64,000 nucleotides of DNA, from assembly GCA_021851325.1 (NCBI GenBank), contig JAJZDZ010000009.1, positions 47,410-111,409 of the forward strand, written 5' to 3'. Position 1 is the stretch's first letter. Every line of letters begins with the position of its first letter. Position numbers and translations under genes: made by a program. This document shows positions 54,075-63,281 of the stretch, piece after piece. Source of the DNA: Pseudomonadota bacterium (GTDB lineage Bacteria > Pseudomonadota > Alphaproteobacteria > Micropepsales > Micropepsaceae). Under the pieces are notes generated by a model. The model saw only the letters and a program-made list of their open reading frames with translations. It made no database searches and was not told the DNA's origin.

Positions 54075-55964
54075 TCACAGATTCACGGCGCGAGCACGGC
54101 GTCGCCGCCGCAGCCAGGCCAGCGCGAGTGCAAACAACGACACCAAAATGGGCACGAAGGCGATGTTGAGGAACGCAAGGATGCTCCCCAGCTGATCGAC
54201 GCTCTTGCGCAGGTTCAGTTGCACTTTGCGCAGCTGCAGGCGGGTATCGATCAGTTCACGCTTGAAATCCTCGATCTGGTGCTGCTGCTTGGCCGAAAAC
54301 TGCACGGCCCCTCCCGCTGCAGCGCTGCCACCGCTTTCGAGGGTTCTCAGCTTGTGCTCGGTATCGGACAGCTTTTGCTGCAGATCATTGGCCTGTTGCT
54401 GGAATTCAGCCTGGGCCTCGGCCTGCAGCTCCTTGACCACCGTAAACGGCCGGGGCGCGACGGCGCGGGTCCGCAGTGAGATCAAAGCGTTCGAGCCGGT
54501 GAGATTTTCAACCGCATTCAGAATGAAGGCACCATTGTCGGCGAAGGGTTCAGCAATGGTCTTGCCGCCATAACTCTGGTCCATGCGAACCCAGAAACGG
54601 TCGTCAAAGATGTCGGTATCGGCAACGACGATGACATTGATGCTCTTGGCTGCCTTGACCTCGCCCTTGGTGGGGGCGCCCGCGGGTGGACCTTTGGGAA
54701 AAGCAGTCCGCGCGGGACCAGAAATCCGGGCCGCGATCGTGAAGGGCTTGCCCTGTGGGTGGATGGCGTTGAGCAGATCCTGCGGCGGGGTCAGTTGCAG
54801 GCGGGTGGTCGAGATGAGGCTGGCATCATGCGAGGATCTGATCAGCGGCGTGAAATGGGTGGAGGCGCCCTTGATCGGGTAAAGGGCGCCCACCGTTGCC
54901 AGATTGAGATCCGACAGATTGGCCGTGACCTGATCCTTGTGGTTCATCTGCGCTCTGCCGACCCTGAGCCAGGTGGGATAGAGCACAATAGGATCGTGCG
55001 GATTGTCCTGTACCTCGACCTGCTGTGCCAGACGGCCATCCAGCACCACCTTTTCGGGGTTGAAGCCGATGCCCCAGGCCTTGAACAGCTGCGGCAGGTT
55101 CGAGGAGGCAGGCGCAACCGGCTGGCCGCCATCCCCCGAGGCCAGCGCCAGATCTGAGCGTGGATCGACAAAAATCAGGGCGTGTCCGCCCTTTAGCACG
55201 AACTGGTCAATGGCATAGCGCTGCACGGCGTTCAGCTTGTTTGGCTGGACAATCATGAGCACGCGGATGCCCTTGGGCAGGGTGGTGAAATTCGCGTCAA
55301 TCAGCCGCGTCTTATAGTTCTGCGCCAGTTGCTCCCAGGCCACATAAGGCTGGGCCCGACCCTGCAGCGCGGCCGCCATGCCGCCAGCCCCGACATTGAG
55401 TGGCAGTGAGGAGAGCACGCCGATCACCGGCTTCTGCGGCTGCGACAACCGGTAGATCAGCGAGGTGATATCGTACTCCAGAAAGGGTTCGCGCTTCAGG
55501 CTGAAGAAGGGAATCGTCTGGGTATCGTCGATGGTGTTGGTTCCAACGAGGCCGAAATAGACGATATGGCCATCATCGGTCTGGGCGCCGCTCAATCCGG
55601 CAGCGTTGGCCTGATCCTCAGCACTGGTATAAGGCGCCGGATCCAGCTCCTCGACGATGACCTTGCCATTGGACAGTGCAGCGTAACGCTGGAGCAGGTC
55701 ACGCACGCGCGCCGCATAGGCATTGATCTGTGCGTAATCGGCAGCGGCCTTTTTGGAGTAATAGAATTTGAGGGTGATCGGCTCTTTCAGGCTGCGCAGG
55801 ATCTCTTTGGTGCCCTTGGAGATCGTGTAGAGGCCGTTTTGGGTGAGATCGACCTGCTCGGTGGTCAGGCTGGCATCTGCGGCGATGTTGATGGCGACGA
55901 AAATCACCGCCGCGAGAATGAGGGCGGTGATCGCATAGACGCGCCGGGACAGCGGCTTGGTCAT
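54075..55964 (-). CDS. GldG-family ABC transport accessory protein
   Basis: The 629-residue protein has an N-terminal membrane segment (VYAITALILAAVIFVAINIAA), a large periplasmic domain with the ABC-transporter auxiliary fold (SKGTKEILRSLKEPITLKFYYSKK, VIVEELDPAPYTS), and a coiled coil (QQANDLQQKLSDTEHKLR) before a C-terminal membrane helix and basic tail. It is the GldG-like partner of the ABC permease and ATPase encoded upstream. It follows the permease by 3 bases. Gliding-motility GldG is the namesake, but similar ABC systems also occur in non-gliding bacteria. Confidence 0.88.
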   Translation of the reverse strand: MTKPLSRRVYAITALILAAVIFVAINIAADASLTTEQVDLTQNGLYTISKGTKEILRSLKEPITLKFYYSKKAAADYAQINAYAARVRDLLQRYAALSNGKVIVEELDPAPYTSAEDQANAAGLSGAQTDDGHIVYFGLVGTNTIDDTQTIPFFSLKREPFLEYDITSLIYRLSQPQKPVIGVLSSLPLNVGAGGMAAALQGRAQPYVAWEQLAQNYKTRLIDANFTTLPKGIRVLMIVQPNKLNAVQRYAIDQFVLKGGHALIFVDPRSDLALASGDGGQPVAPASSNLPQLFKAWGIGFNPEKVVLDGRLAQQVEVQDNPHDPIVLYPTWLRVGRAQMNHKDQVTANLSDLNLATVGALYPIKGASTHFTPLIRSSHDASLISTTRLQLTPPQDLLNAIHPQGKPFTIAARISGPARTAFPKGPPAGAPTKGEVKAAKSINVIVVADTDIFDDRFWVRMDQSYGGKTIAEPFADNGAFILNAVENLTGSNALISLRTRAVAPRPFTVVKELQAEAQAEFQQQANDLQQKLSDTEHKLRTLESGGSAAAGGAVQFSAKQQHQIEDFKRELIDTRLQLRKVQLNLRKSVDQLGSILAFLNIAFVPILVSLFALALAWLRRRRRARAVNL

Positions 55965-55967
55965 GGG

Positions 55968-56702
55968 TCAGCTCGCCTTCTTCAGGTCGATCAGGACGAT
56001 GTTGATCGCCAGAAACAGGGCGATCAGCGTAACGAAGAAGATGACGTCGCGAAGATCAATCACACCGGTGGAGATGGCGCCAAAATGGGTGAGGAAGCTG
56101 AACGAGGAGATCGCGGTTACGATGGGCATGGGCGCGATGGCGCGGACAAAATTGAGCACCAGCGGTGCACCTGAGATCGTGAAGAGAAAGCAGACCACCA
56201 CCGAAACCACAAAGGCGATCACCTGATTGCTGGTGGCCGCCGAGATTGCCGCACCGATTGCAAGATAGCCTCCCGCCATCAGGAAACTGCCGACATAACC
56301 AGCCAGGATCACTCCATTATCCGGATTGCCGAGATAGTTGACGGTGAGCCAGATGGGGAAGGTGAGTAGCAGGGCAATTCCGGTAAAGGCCCACGCCGCC
56401 AGATATTTGCCGACCACGCTGGCCCACACCGGAACCGGCAGGGTCAGCAGCAGTTCGATGGTGCCGCTGCGGCGCTCCTCCGCCCACAGCCGCATTGCGA
56501 TCGCAGGCACGAGGAACAGATATAGCCAAGGATGATAGGCAAAGAACACCGACAGATCCGCCACGCCATTCTGGTAGAAATTGCCGATGTAGAAGGTGAA
56601 TGCGCCCATCGCGAACAAAAAGATCACGATGAAAACATAGGCGAGGGGGGTTGCAAAATAGGCTACGAATTCGCGTTTGAAGATTGGCCACAATCCGCTC
56701 AT
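55968..56702 (-). CDS. ABC-2 permease (GldF-like)
   Basis: The 244-residue protein has six membrane segments in the ABC-2 permease layout, starting MSGLWPIFKREFVAYFATPLAY. Its ATG overlaps the ATPase gene stop as ATGA. With the downstream GldG-like and DUF4340 proteins, it forms a complete export or membrane-organising complex. Substrate unknown. Confidence 0.9.
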   Translation of the reverse strand: MSGLWPIFKREFVAYFATPLAYVFIVIFLFAMGAFTFYIGNFYQNGVADLSVFFAYHPWLYLFLVPAIAMRLWAEERRSGTIELLLTLPVPVWASVVGKYLAAWAFTGIALLLTFPIWLTVNYLGNPDNGVILAGYVGSFLMAGGYLAIGAAISAATSNQVIAFVVSVVVCFLFTISGAPLVLNFVRAIAPMPIVTAISSFSFLTHFGAISTGVIDLRDVIFFVTLIALFLAINIVLIDLKKAS

Positions 56703-57673
56703 GCGCCTGCTCCGCTGGCCTGGGCGCGTGCACGCGCCGCATCATGGGTGGTAACGGCGCGAAAGACATCTTCCAGACGGCCTGGTTCGGCATAAAGCTC
56801 GCGCACATCCCAGTGCTCAGCCATAACCAACGCGCTGACATCCTCTATGAGCAGGGCCCCCTGTCGCGGAAAGGCCGTTAGCATCGAAAGCCCGTCCGGC
56901 CGTGTCGTCTGCTCGACCGAAATCACATCATTCATCGATTTCAGGCGGGCGCGGGCAAGCTCGGCCTGATCCGTCGGCAACAGCAGGCTGACAGCGTTGT
57001 GGTGGCGTGAGCGGGTCAGAAGTTCTGAGGGCGTCCCGTCAGCCACGATGCGCCCGCGGTCAATGATCACGGCGCGGGTACAGATGGCTTCGACCTCTTC
57101 CAGCAGATGGGTCGAGACGATGATTGCCTTTTGCGGAGCCATGTCGCGGATCAGCCGGCGCACCGCATGTTTCTGGTTGGGATCAAGTCCGTCGGTTGGT
57201 TCATCCATGATGAGAACAGGCGGATCATGCAAGATGGCCTGGGCGAGCCCGACGCGGCGCTTGAAGCCTTTTGACAGGGTCTCGATCGGTTGCTCAAGCA
57301 CCGGATCAAGCTCGGTATTGGCGATGGCGCGCTCGATGTGGGTCCGGGCGGCGGCACCAACAAAACCGCGAATCTCGGCAATGAAATTCAGAAAGCTGCG
57401 CGGGGTCATGTCGCCGTAGGCTGGTGCACCTTCGGGCAGATAGCCGATCTGGCGTTGGGCGGCGATGGTCTGGGTCTCGATGTCGTGGCCGCAAATCCTG
57501 ACTCGGCCGCAGGTAGCTGACAGATAGCCCGTGATCATCTTCATCGTGGTGGATTTGCCGGCGCCATTGGGCCCCAGAAAACCCAAGACCTCGCCGCGCC
57601 CGACGCGCAGGTCAATACCAGCGACGGCCGCAAACGGTCCAAACTGTTTCGTCAATCCTTCGACTTCGATCAT
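56699..57673 (-). CDS. ABC transporter ATP-binding protein (GldA-like)
   Basis: ATG 57673 gives 324 residues. A GTG 6 bases upstream is less likely. Walker A is GPNGAGKSTTMKM, the signature is LSKGFKRRVGLAQAI, Walker B is PVLIMDEPTDGLD, and a C-terminal extension of about 90 residues resembles other GldA/YtrB-type ATPases. It is first in the operon with the permease, GldG-like and DUF4340 genes. Confidence 0.93.
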   Translation of the reverse strand: MIEVEGLTKQFGPFAAVAGIDLRVGRGEVLGFLGPNGAGKSTTMKMITGYLSATCGRVRICGHDIETQTIAAQRQIGYLPEGAPAYGDMTPRSFLNFIAEIRGFVGAAARTHIERAIANTELDPVLEQPIETLSKGFKRRVGLAQAILHDPPVLIMDEPTDGLDPNQKHAVRRLIRDMAPQKAIIVSTHLLEEVEAICTRAVIIDRGRIVADGTPSELLTRSRHHNAVSLLLPTDQAELARARLKSMNDVISVEQTTRPDGLSMLTAFPRQGALLIEDVSALVMAEHWDVRELYAEPGRLEDVFRAVTTHDAARARAQASGAGA

Positions 57674-57910
57674 CTGCACACGAGGATTTGCGCACGTATC
57701 TGGGCACTGACGCCAAGCGCGCCCACCGGGCTTGACGCTAGCCGTCTAGAAAAAAACACCGCGCATCGCAAGCCAACAAAGGTTACGCTTCGGTCATCAC
57801 ATCGCGGCAGCGCCTATGGCCGCCGTATACGTTTGGAACCTCAAAGGCAGACGGGGGCTTGGGTTAAGGCCAAACGAGCCTGGGCTGAGGCATCCGGGGT
57901 GGAGGTAGCG

Positions 57911-58276
57911 GTGATTGAAATTGTGCCACTCGTCCGGGCCACCATCGTCGGCATCGTGCTGCAGCTCACCATGTACGTGACCGGGCATTTCATTCCCTGG
58001 CTGGCCCAGCACCTCTTTCTCTTCGGCGGCATGATGATCTCTGCGACCTCTGCCTACATCTACGCCGTGGTGACGGGCCATGGCTGGTTTGCGAGTGCGA
58101 CCGCAGGAGCGATTGCTGGAGGGGTCTGTGGCTTTGTTGGGATTGGCTTTTCCGCCCTCCTTGGGGACATTTACGTCAGCTTTATTGCCACCGGAACGAC
58201 GATTGCGGTGGTGGTGGGCGCGGTGGGGGGATTGTTCGGGCAGATGGCCGCCAACCTGCGCGCCATGGGTTATTAA
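57911..58276 (+). CDS. Small multi-pass membrane protein
   Basis: The likely start is GTG 57911 with TGGAGG 5-6 bases upstream, giving 121 residues and four hydrophobic segments (ATIVGIVLQLTMYV, LFLFGGMMISATSAYIYAV, ATAGAIAGGVCGFVGIGF, IATGTTIAVVVGAVGGLF). A longer frame from 57833 adds a basic, unlikely leader. I recognise no family. It is divergent from the GldA-like gene and followed by mutL. Could be a conserved membrane protein of unknown use. Confidence 0.65.
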   Translation: MIEIVPLVRATIVGIVLQLTMYVTGHFIPWLAQHLFLFGGMMISATSAYIYAVVTGHGWFASATAGAIAGGVCGFVGIGFSALLGDIYVSFIATGTTIAVVVGAVGGLFGQMAANLRAMGY

Positions 58277-58540
58277 AACGGCGCAACAAGCAGATCTGAG
58301 GTGGCGTGGGAGCTGAGAATGTCGGCCGGCCGGCGCTAAGCCTGGTTCGGGGGCTGGGGGGCGTTAATCGTTCCAGGGGATCAGTGCGACCAGCCGACAA
58401 AGACGATCCTCTACCCCGAACTGGGCGGGCTGATGGTGCAATCGTGACCTTTTGATGGCCGGCGGTTGTCCACAGTCATGGTCGGCAAAGATCGATCGGC
58501 TGTCTGCCCCTGGCGGGGGAGGCTCTGCTAGGATCCCGCC

Positions 58541-60316
58541 ATGGCGTCCGACTCACCCAAGATCCGCCGGCTTGACGAGGGCACGGTAAACCGCATTGCG
58601 GCCGGCGAGGTCATCGAACGGCCCGCCAGTGCCGTCAAGGAACTGGTCGAAAACGCCCTTGATGCCGGCGCCCGACACATTGAGATCGCAGTTGCTGAAG
58701 GTGGTGCCAGCCTCATTCTTGTGGAAGATGATGGCGTGGGCATGACCGCCGCGGAGCTGGCGCTGGCCGTGGAGCGGCACGCCACCTCCAAACTGCCCCA
58801 GCGCGACGGCGCTGATGATCTGACGCAAATCGCGACCATGGGCTTTCGCGGTGAAGCCTTGCCCTCAATCGGTGCGGTGGCCCGCCTGGTTGTGGCAAGC
58901 CGCACGGCCGACAGCGAAGCCCACGCCATTGCGCTCGCCGGTGGCCAGCGCCAAGGTCCATATCCGGTCGGCTTTCGGGCCGGTGGCCAGAGCGGTACCC
59001 GGGTCGAAGTCAGGGATCTGTTCTTTGCTACGCCGGCGCGTCTCAAATTTCTCAAATCCGCACGCAGTGAGGATCTGGCAACGCAGGATGCGGTCAAGCG
59101 TCTTGCCATGGCCCGGCCGCAAACCGCGTTCAGCCTCACGCTGGATGGACGCAAGAGCCTTGATGTTCCGGCGCAGGAAGATCCTCTGGCCCGTCTCACC
59201 CATCTCATGGGGCAGGATTTTGCCGAGAATGCCGTGGCCATAGACGCTGGGCGCGAGGCCGTTCACATTGCAGGCTATGCCGGTCTTCCGACCTATAACC
59301 GGGCCAACGCCATGGCTCAGTTTCTGTTCGTCAACGGGCGGCCGGTCCGTGACAAGCTGCTGATCGGTGCGGTGCGCGGCGCCTATGCTGATTTTCTCGC
59401 GCGTGACCGTCATCCCGCTCTCGCCTTGTTCCTCTCCTGTGATCCGGCCTTTGTCGACGTCAATGTGCACCCGGCCAAAACCGAAGTGCGTTTTCGCGAT
59501 GCCGGTTTGGTACGCGGGCTGATCGTGTCGGCGCTGAAGCAGGCGCTCGACCGTGCCGGTCACCGCGCTGCCACCACCGTGGCTGGTGCGGCGCTCGCGG
59601 CCTTTCGGCCTTATCCCGCACCGGTTCGTTATCCCCCTCCCATGGCGCCGTCGGCTGCAGGCTCACAAGCAGATCTGTTGTGGCAGGCACCTCCGGCACT
59701 CCCCGTGACGCCGCCCCCCTCAAGCGAGCAGAATACTTATCCCCTCGGGCTCGCACGCGCCCAGTTGCACGAAACCTATGTGGTGGCACAGACCAAGGAC
59801 GGGATCGTTATCGTTGACCAGCACGCCGCCCATGAACGGTTGGTCTATGAACGCATGAAGCAGGCGATGGCGAAAGGAACGATTGCGGCTCAGCCCTTGC
59901 TCATACCGGAAGTGGTAAATCTCGATCCGGCAGATGTCACACGGCTGTGCGCACGGGCCAGCGAATTTGCCGAACTGGGGCTTATCCTGGAGGCCTTCGG
60001 TCCGGATGCCATCTTGGTGCGGCAAACCCCAGCGGTGCTGGGCAAACTTGATGTCGCCGGGTTGATCCGTGACCTCGCCGATGAGCTTGCGGAAAGCGCC
60101 CAGGCGCTCTCGCTCAAGGAGCGCCTGGAAGAGGTTGCCGGCACGCTTGCCTGCCACATGTCAGTGCGTGCAGGCCGGCGGCTTTCGCCCGAGGAAATGA
60201 ATGCGCTGTTGCGGGAAATGGAAGCCACCCCCCATAGTGGTCAGTGCAACCATGGCCGCCCGACCTACGTCGAGCTTAAGCTCACCGATATTGAGCGTTT
60301 GTTTGGTCGGCGTTGA
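58541..60316 (+). CDS. mutL: DNA mismatch repair protein MutL
   Basis: The 591-residue protein couples MutS mismatch recognition to strand incision. GHKL ATPase motifs are [14 protein letters not shown] and FRGEALPSI. The C-terminal part has [12 protein letters not shown], the DQHA(X)2E(X)4E metal-binding endonuclease motif (residues 427-438), with ACHMSVR and CNHGRP completing it. E. coli MutL lacks this motif and uses MutH, so this organism probably nicks by MutL itself. Start ATG is certain from N-terminal homology ([17 protein letters not shown]). Confidence 0.97.
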   Translation: MASDSPKIRRLDEGTVNRIAAGEVIERPASAVKELVENALDAGARHIEIAVAEGGASLILVEDDGVGMTAAELALAVERHATSKLPQRDGADDLTQIATMGFRGEALPSIGAVARLVVASRTADSEAHAIALAGGQRQGPYPVGFRAGGQSGTRVEVRDLFFATPARLKFLKSARSEDLATQDAVKRLAMARPQTAFSLTLDGRKSLDVPAQEDPLARLTHLMGQDFAENAVAIDAGREAVHIAGYAGLPTYNRANAMAQFLFVNGRPVRDKLLIGAVRGAYADFLARDRHPALALFLSCDPAFVDVNVHPAKTEVRFRDAGLVRGLIVSALKQALDRAGHRAATTVAGAALAAFRPYPAPVRYPPPMAPSAAGSQADLLWQAPPALPVTPPPSSEQNTYPLGLARAQLHETYVVAQTKDGIVIVDQHAAHERLVYERMKQAMAKGTIAAQPLLIPEVVNLDPADVTRLCARASEFAELGLILEAFGPDAILVRQTPAVLGKLDVAGLIRDLADELAESAQALSLKERLEEVAGTLACHMSVRAGRRLSPEEMNALLREMEATPHSGQCNHGRPTYVELKLTDIERLFGRR

Positions 60317-60375
60317 GGCGGCTTTGCCTTGTGTTGCGACTGGATCAATCTTAGCGCTGATGGCGGTCTGCCTTC

Positions 60376-61572
60376 ATGGCCTATTTTCGTAACCGCGCCG
60401 TCAACCTGCTCAATCTGCATTACGGCATCCATTCGCTGGCACTGACCGGAAGCGGTGCGTTCTATACAGTTTTTCTGCTGAAGGCCGGATTGCCATTGCC
60501 TGACGTGCTTGCCTCACTTGCGACCATCCTCATGGGCCGCTTCTTGATGCGCCCGCTGCTTCTGCCTCTGGCGCTGCGCTTTGGCCTCAAACCCATTCTG
60601 ATCGCAGGTACCTTGGTCTCGGCGCTGCAGTATCCTGTCCTGGCCACAGTTCATGGCATCGGGCCAAGCCTCTATCTTCTGATTGGCGTTTCGGCTGTTG
60701 GTGACAGCCTTTACTGGACGAGTTACCACGCTGTGTTCGCGTCGCTCGGCGATGCCCATCAGCGTGGCCAGCAGGTCGGGGTGCGTGAAGCCATGGCGGC
60801 CATGATCGGTATTGCCGCGCCCCTGCTTGCGGGGTGGGCGCTGACCAGGTTTGGCGCCCAAATCGCGTTTGGTGCCACCGCCCTCGTGCTCCTGAGCGCC
60901 GCCGCACCTCTGCTGTGGACGCCAAATATCAGGCCGAAGCGGCGCGCACCCAATGCGTTGCGTGCGGCTTTACCGGGCGTCCTGCTCTTTGCCTGCGATG
61001 GCTGGATCGCCTGCGGTCTCTATTTTGGCTGGCAACTGGCGCTGTTCGTGACCCTCGGCGAGAATTTCCAGAGCTACGGCGGAGCCATGGCTGTGGCGGC
61101 ACTGGCTGGCGCGATCGGAGGGCTTGTTCTTGGTCGGCTGATTGATGATGGCCATGGCCGAAGGGCCGCCTTCATCGCGCTTGGCGTTCTTGCCACCGTC
61201 ACCTTGGTTCGGGCAGCCAGCATCGGCGATCCCGGTTTTGCGGTGTTTGCCAATGCGCTCGGGGCACTTGTCAGCTGCCTCTATGTCCCCACTCTCATGA
61301 CCGTGGTTTACAACAAATCCCAGTCTTCGCCCTGCGTTGCACGCTTTCACATTGCGGCTGAAGGCGGCTGGGATATCGGCGGCAGCACCGCGCTCATCAC
61401 CGCGGCGCTGCTGGTGCACGCCGGAGAGGGGCTCAGGACAGTTATCCTCCTTTCCCTGCCGGGGGTGATGGCCTCCTTCGTCCTATTGTACCGCCATTAC
61501 GGCGTGAGGGTGAGCGGCAAATCTTCGCCACAGGCAGCCACCGCGCCGCTGGCGGAGCGTGCAGAAGTCTGA
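60376..61572 (+). CDS. Major facilitator superfamily transporter
   Basis: This 398-residue protein has about 12 hydrophobic segments (LALTGSGAFYTVFLLKAG, LPLALRFGLKPILIAGTLV, MIGIAAPLLAGWAL, MAVAALAGAIGGLVLGRLIDD and others), with the MFS A-motif-like GRLIDDGHGRR between TM8 and TM9. Substrate unknown. It follows mutL by 59 bases and is convergent with rsmD. Confidence 0.88.
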   Translation: MAYFRNRAVNLLNLHYGIHSLALTGSGAFYTVFLLKAGLPLPDVLASLATILMGRFLMRPLLLPLALRFGLKPILIAGTLVSALQYPVLATVHGIGPSLYLLIGVSAVGDSLYWTSYHAVFASLGDAHQRGQQVGVREAMAAMIGIAAPLLAGWALTRFGAQIAFGATALVLLSAAAPLLWTPNIRPKRRAPNALRAALPGVLLFACDGWIACGLYFGWQLALFVTLGENFQSYGGAMAVAALAGAIGGLVLGRLIDDGHGRRAAFIALGVLATVTLVRAASIGDPGFAVFANALGALVSCLYVPTLMTVVYNKSQSSPCVARFHIAAEGGWDIGGSTALITAALLVHAGEGLRTVILLSLPGVMASFVLLYRHYGVRVSGKSSPQAATAPLAERAEV

Positions 61573-61577
61573 TGCGC

Positions 61578-62159
61578 TTAAGTCTTTGCTGGATTAAATC
61601 GCAGGATCAGGATTTTGCTTTCACCATAGGTGCGCTGGTCGAGAAGCTCGTATCCCGATGGCAAGGCGACGGCGTCATCGGCAGCTGCCTCACAGATGAC
61701 CATCGCCTCTGGCACCAGCCAACCTCCCTCGCATAGCGCCCGCAACGCCGGCGCCAGCAAGCCGCGCCGATAAGGCGGGTCCAGCACCGCCAGCATGAAG
61801 GGGCCCCGTGCCGTGGCTGACAGCGGCCCCAGATCAGTGCCGTCACGCCGCCAGATCTTGGTGACGCCGGAAAGGCCCAAGGCTTCGACATTCTGGCGGA
61901 TGATGGCTCTGGCGGCGGCGGCGTCGTCGACGAAAAGGCAAAAGGCGGCCCCGCGCGAAATGGCCTCAAGCCCCATCGCTCCGGTGCCGGCGAAGACATC
62001 GATGACGGCTGCGCCTTCCAGCGCAAAGCCGGCACCGATCTCGCCATGGGTGAGAATATTGAACACGGCCTGACGGACCTTGTCCGAGGTCGGCCGGGTG
62101 CTCCGATCCTGGGGGGCGTGCAAGGTGCGGCCCTTGAAGCGTCCTGCGGTGATGCGCAT
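61578..62159 (-). CDS. rsmD: 16S rRNA (guanine966-N2)-methyltransferase
   Basis: This 193-residue enzyme methylates G966 of 16S rRNA on the 30S subunit using S-adenosylmethionine. It starts RITAGRFKGRTL, has the SAM-binding VIDVFAGTGAMGLEA and the catalytic LDPPYRRG motif. The frame matches RsmD from end to end. Its ATG overlaps the oxidoreductase stop by one base, so they are translationally coupled. Confidence 0.96.
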   Translation of the reverse strand: MRITAGRFKGRTLHAPQDRSTRPTSDKVRQAVFNILTHGEIGAGFALEGAAVIDVFAGTGAMGLEAISRGAAFCLFVDDAAAARAIIRQNVEALGLSGVTKIWRRDGTDLGPLSATARGPFMLAVLDPPYRRGLLAPALRALCEGGWLVPEAMVICEAAADDAVALPSGYELLDQRTYGESKILILRFNPAKT

Positions 62160-63169
62160 CAGGGCTCGTCGCTGAGCTGCAGCAACAGCTTGCCGGTATT
62201 GCCGCCGGTAAAGAGCAGCTTCAGCGCCTCGGGAGCCTGCTCCAGACCACGCACGATGGTAACGTCATACTTGATCTGTCCGTTATCGACCCAGCCGCCC
62301 ATCTCGTTCCAGAACTCCTTCATGCGTCGCATGTAGTCCGAAACAATGAAGCCTTCCAGATGCGCCCGCTTCATCAGCAGCTGGGCAAAATTATACGGGC
62401 CTGGTACCGGAGTCTTGGCATTGTAGCTCGCGATCAGTCCGCACAATACAATACGGGCCTTCAGATTGATGCGGGCAAGGATGTCATCGAAGATGCTGCC
62501 GCCGACGTTCTCAAAATCGATATCAATGCCGCGCGGACAGGCTGCAGTGAGTTCCTGCGCGAAGCTTGCATTGCGGTAGTTGAGACAGACATCGAAGCCA
62601 AAGTCCCTGACCACATGACGGCATTTTTCGTCAGAGCCGGCGATACCGACGACATGGCAGCCCTTGAGTTTGCCAATTTGCCCGACAATAGAGCCGACGG
62701 CGCCCGCGGCCGCTGATACGACCAGCGTTTCACCGGTCTGTGGCTTGCCGATATCGAGGAGGCCAAAATAGGCGGTAGCTCCGGTCATGCCCATGACGCT
62801 CATGTAGGCTGGTAATGGCAGGCTCCGGTGCGCTGGCAGTTTCTGCGCCATCTGCGCCAGCGCATAGTCCTGCCATCCACCGATGCCCGAAACGATATCG
62901 CCGGGCTTGAAGCCAGGATGACGGGAGCGTTCGACTACCCCCAAGGTCCCACCCCGCATCACCTCTCCCAGATTGACCGGCGGCATGTACTGGTCCTGGT
63001 CACTCATCCAGATGCGGTTGGTAGGATCGAGCGACAAATAGATGGTGCGCGCCAAAAATTCTCCCTCGGCAGGCTCGGGGATCGGGGTCTCGCGCAACTC
63101 CAGATCGCCGGCGGCGATGTCGCCAACGGGACGGCGGGCCAGTATCCATTGGCGGTTCATGACGGGCAT
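62159..63169 (-). CDS. NADP-dependent MDR oxidoreductase (CurA/leukotriene B4 dehydrogenase-like)
   Basis: ATG 63169 has GGGAG 6-7 bases upstream, giving 336 residues beginning PVMNRQWILARRPVG. The frame extends 110 codons upstream but without homology. It is a zinc-free medium-chain reductase with the NADP-binding AAAGAVGSIVGQIGKLKG region and the active-site Tyr region YMSVMGMTGATAYFGL. Family members reduce alkenals or 2-alkenones. Substrate not determined. It is coupled to rsmD by a TGATG overlap. Confidence 0.93.
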   Translation of the reverse strand: MPVMNRQWILARRPVGDIAAGDLELRETPIPEPAEGEFLARTIYLSLDPTNRIWMSDQDQYMPPVNLGEVMRGGTLGVVERSRHPGFKPGDIVSGIGGWQDYALAQMAQKLPAHRSLPLPAYMSVMGMTGATAYFGLLDIGKPQTGETLVVSAAAGAVGSIVGQIGKLKGCHVVGIAGSDEKCRHVVRDFGFDVCLNYRNASFAQELTAACPRGIDIDFENVGGSIFDDILARINLKARIVLCGLIASYNAKTPVPGPYNFAQLLMKRAHLEGFIVSDYMRRMKEFWNEMGGWVDNGQIKYDVTIVRGLEQAPEALKLLFTGGNTGKLLLQLSDEP

Positions 63170-63281
63170 TTGGTACTCCCATGTGTGAAAACTGGACCCA
63201 AGCCTAGCCGAGCCCTGAGGTCTTTGCCGAGTGCTGCGCCATGGTGCTGGCGAGCGGCGGCCGGCCGGGTTATAGCAAGCC

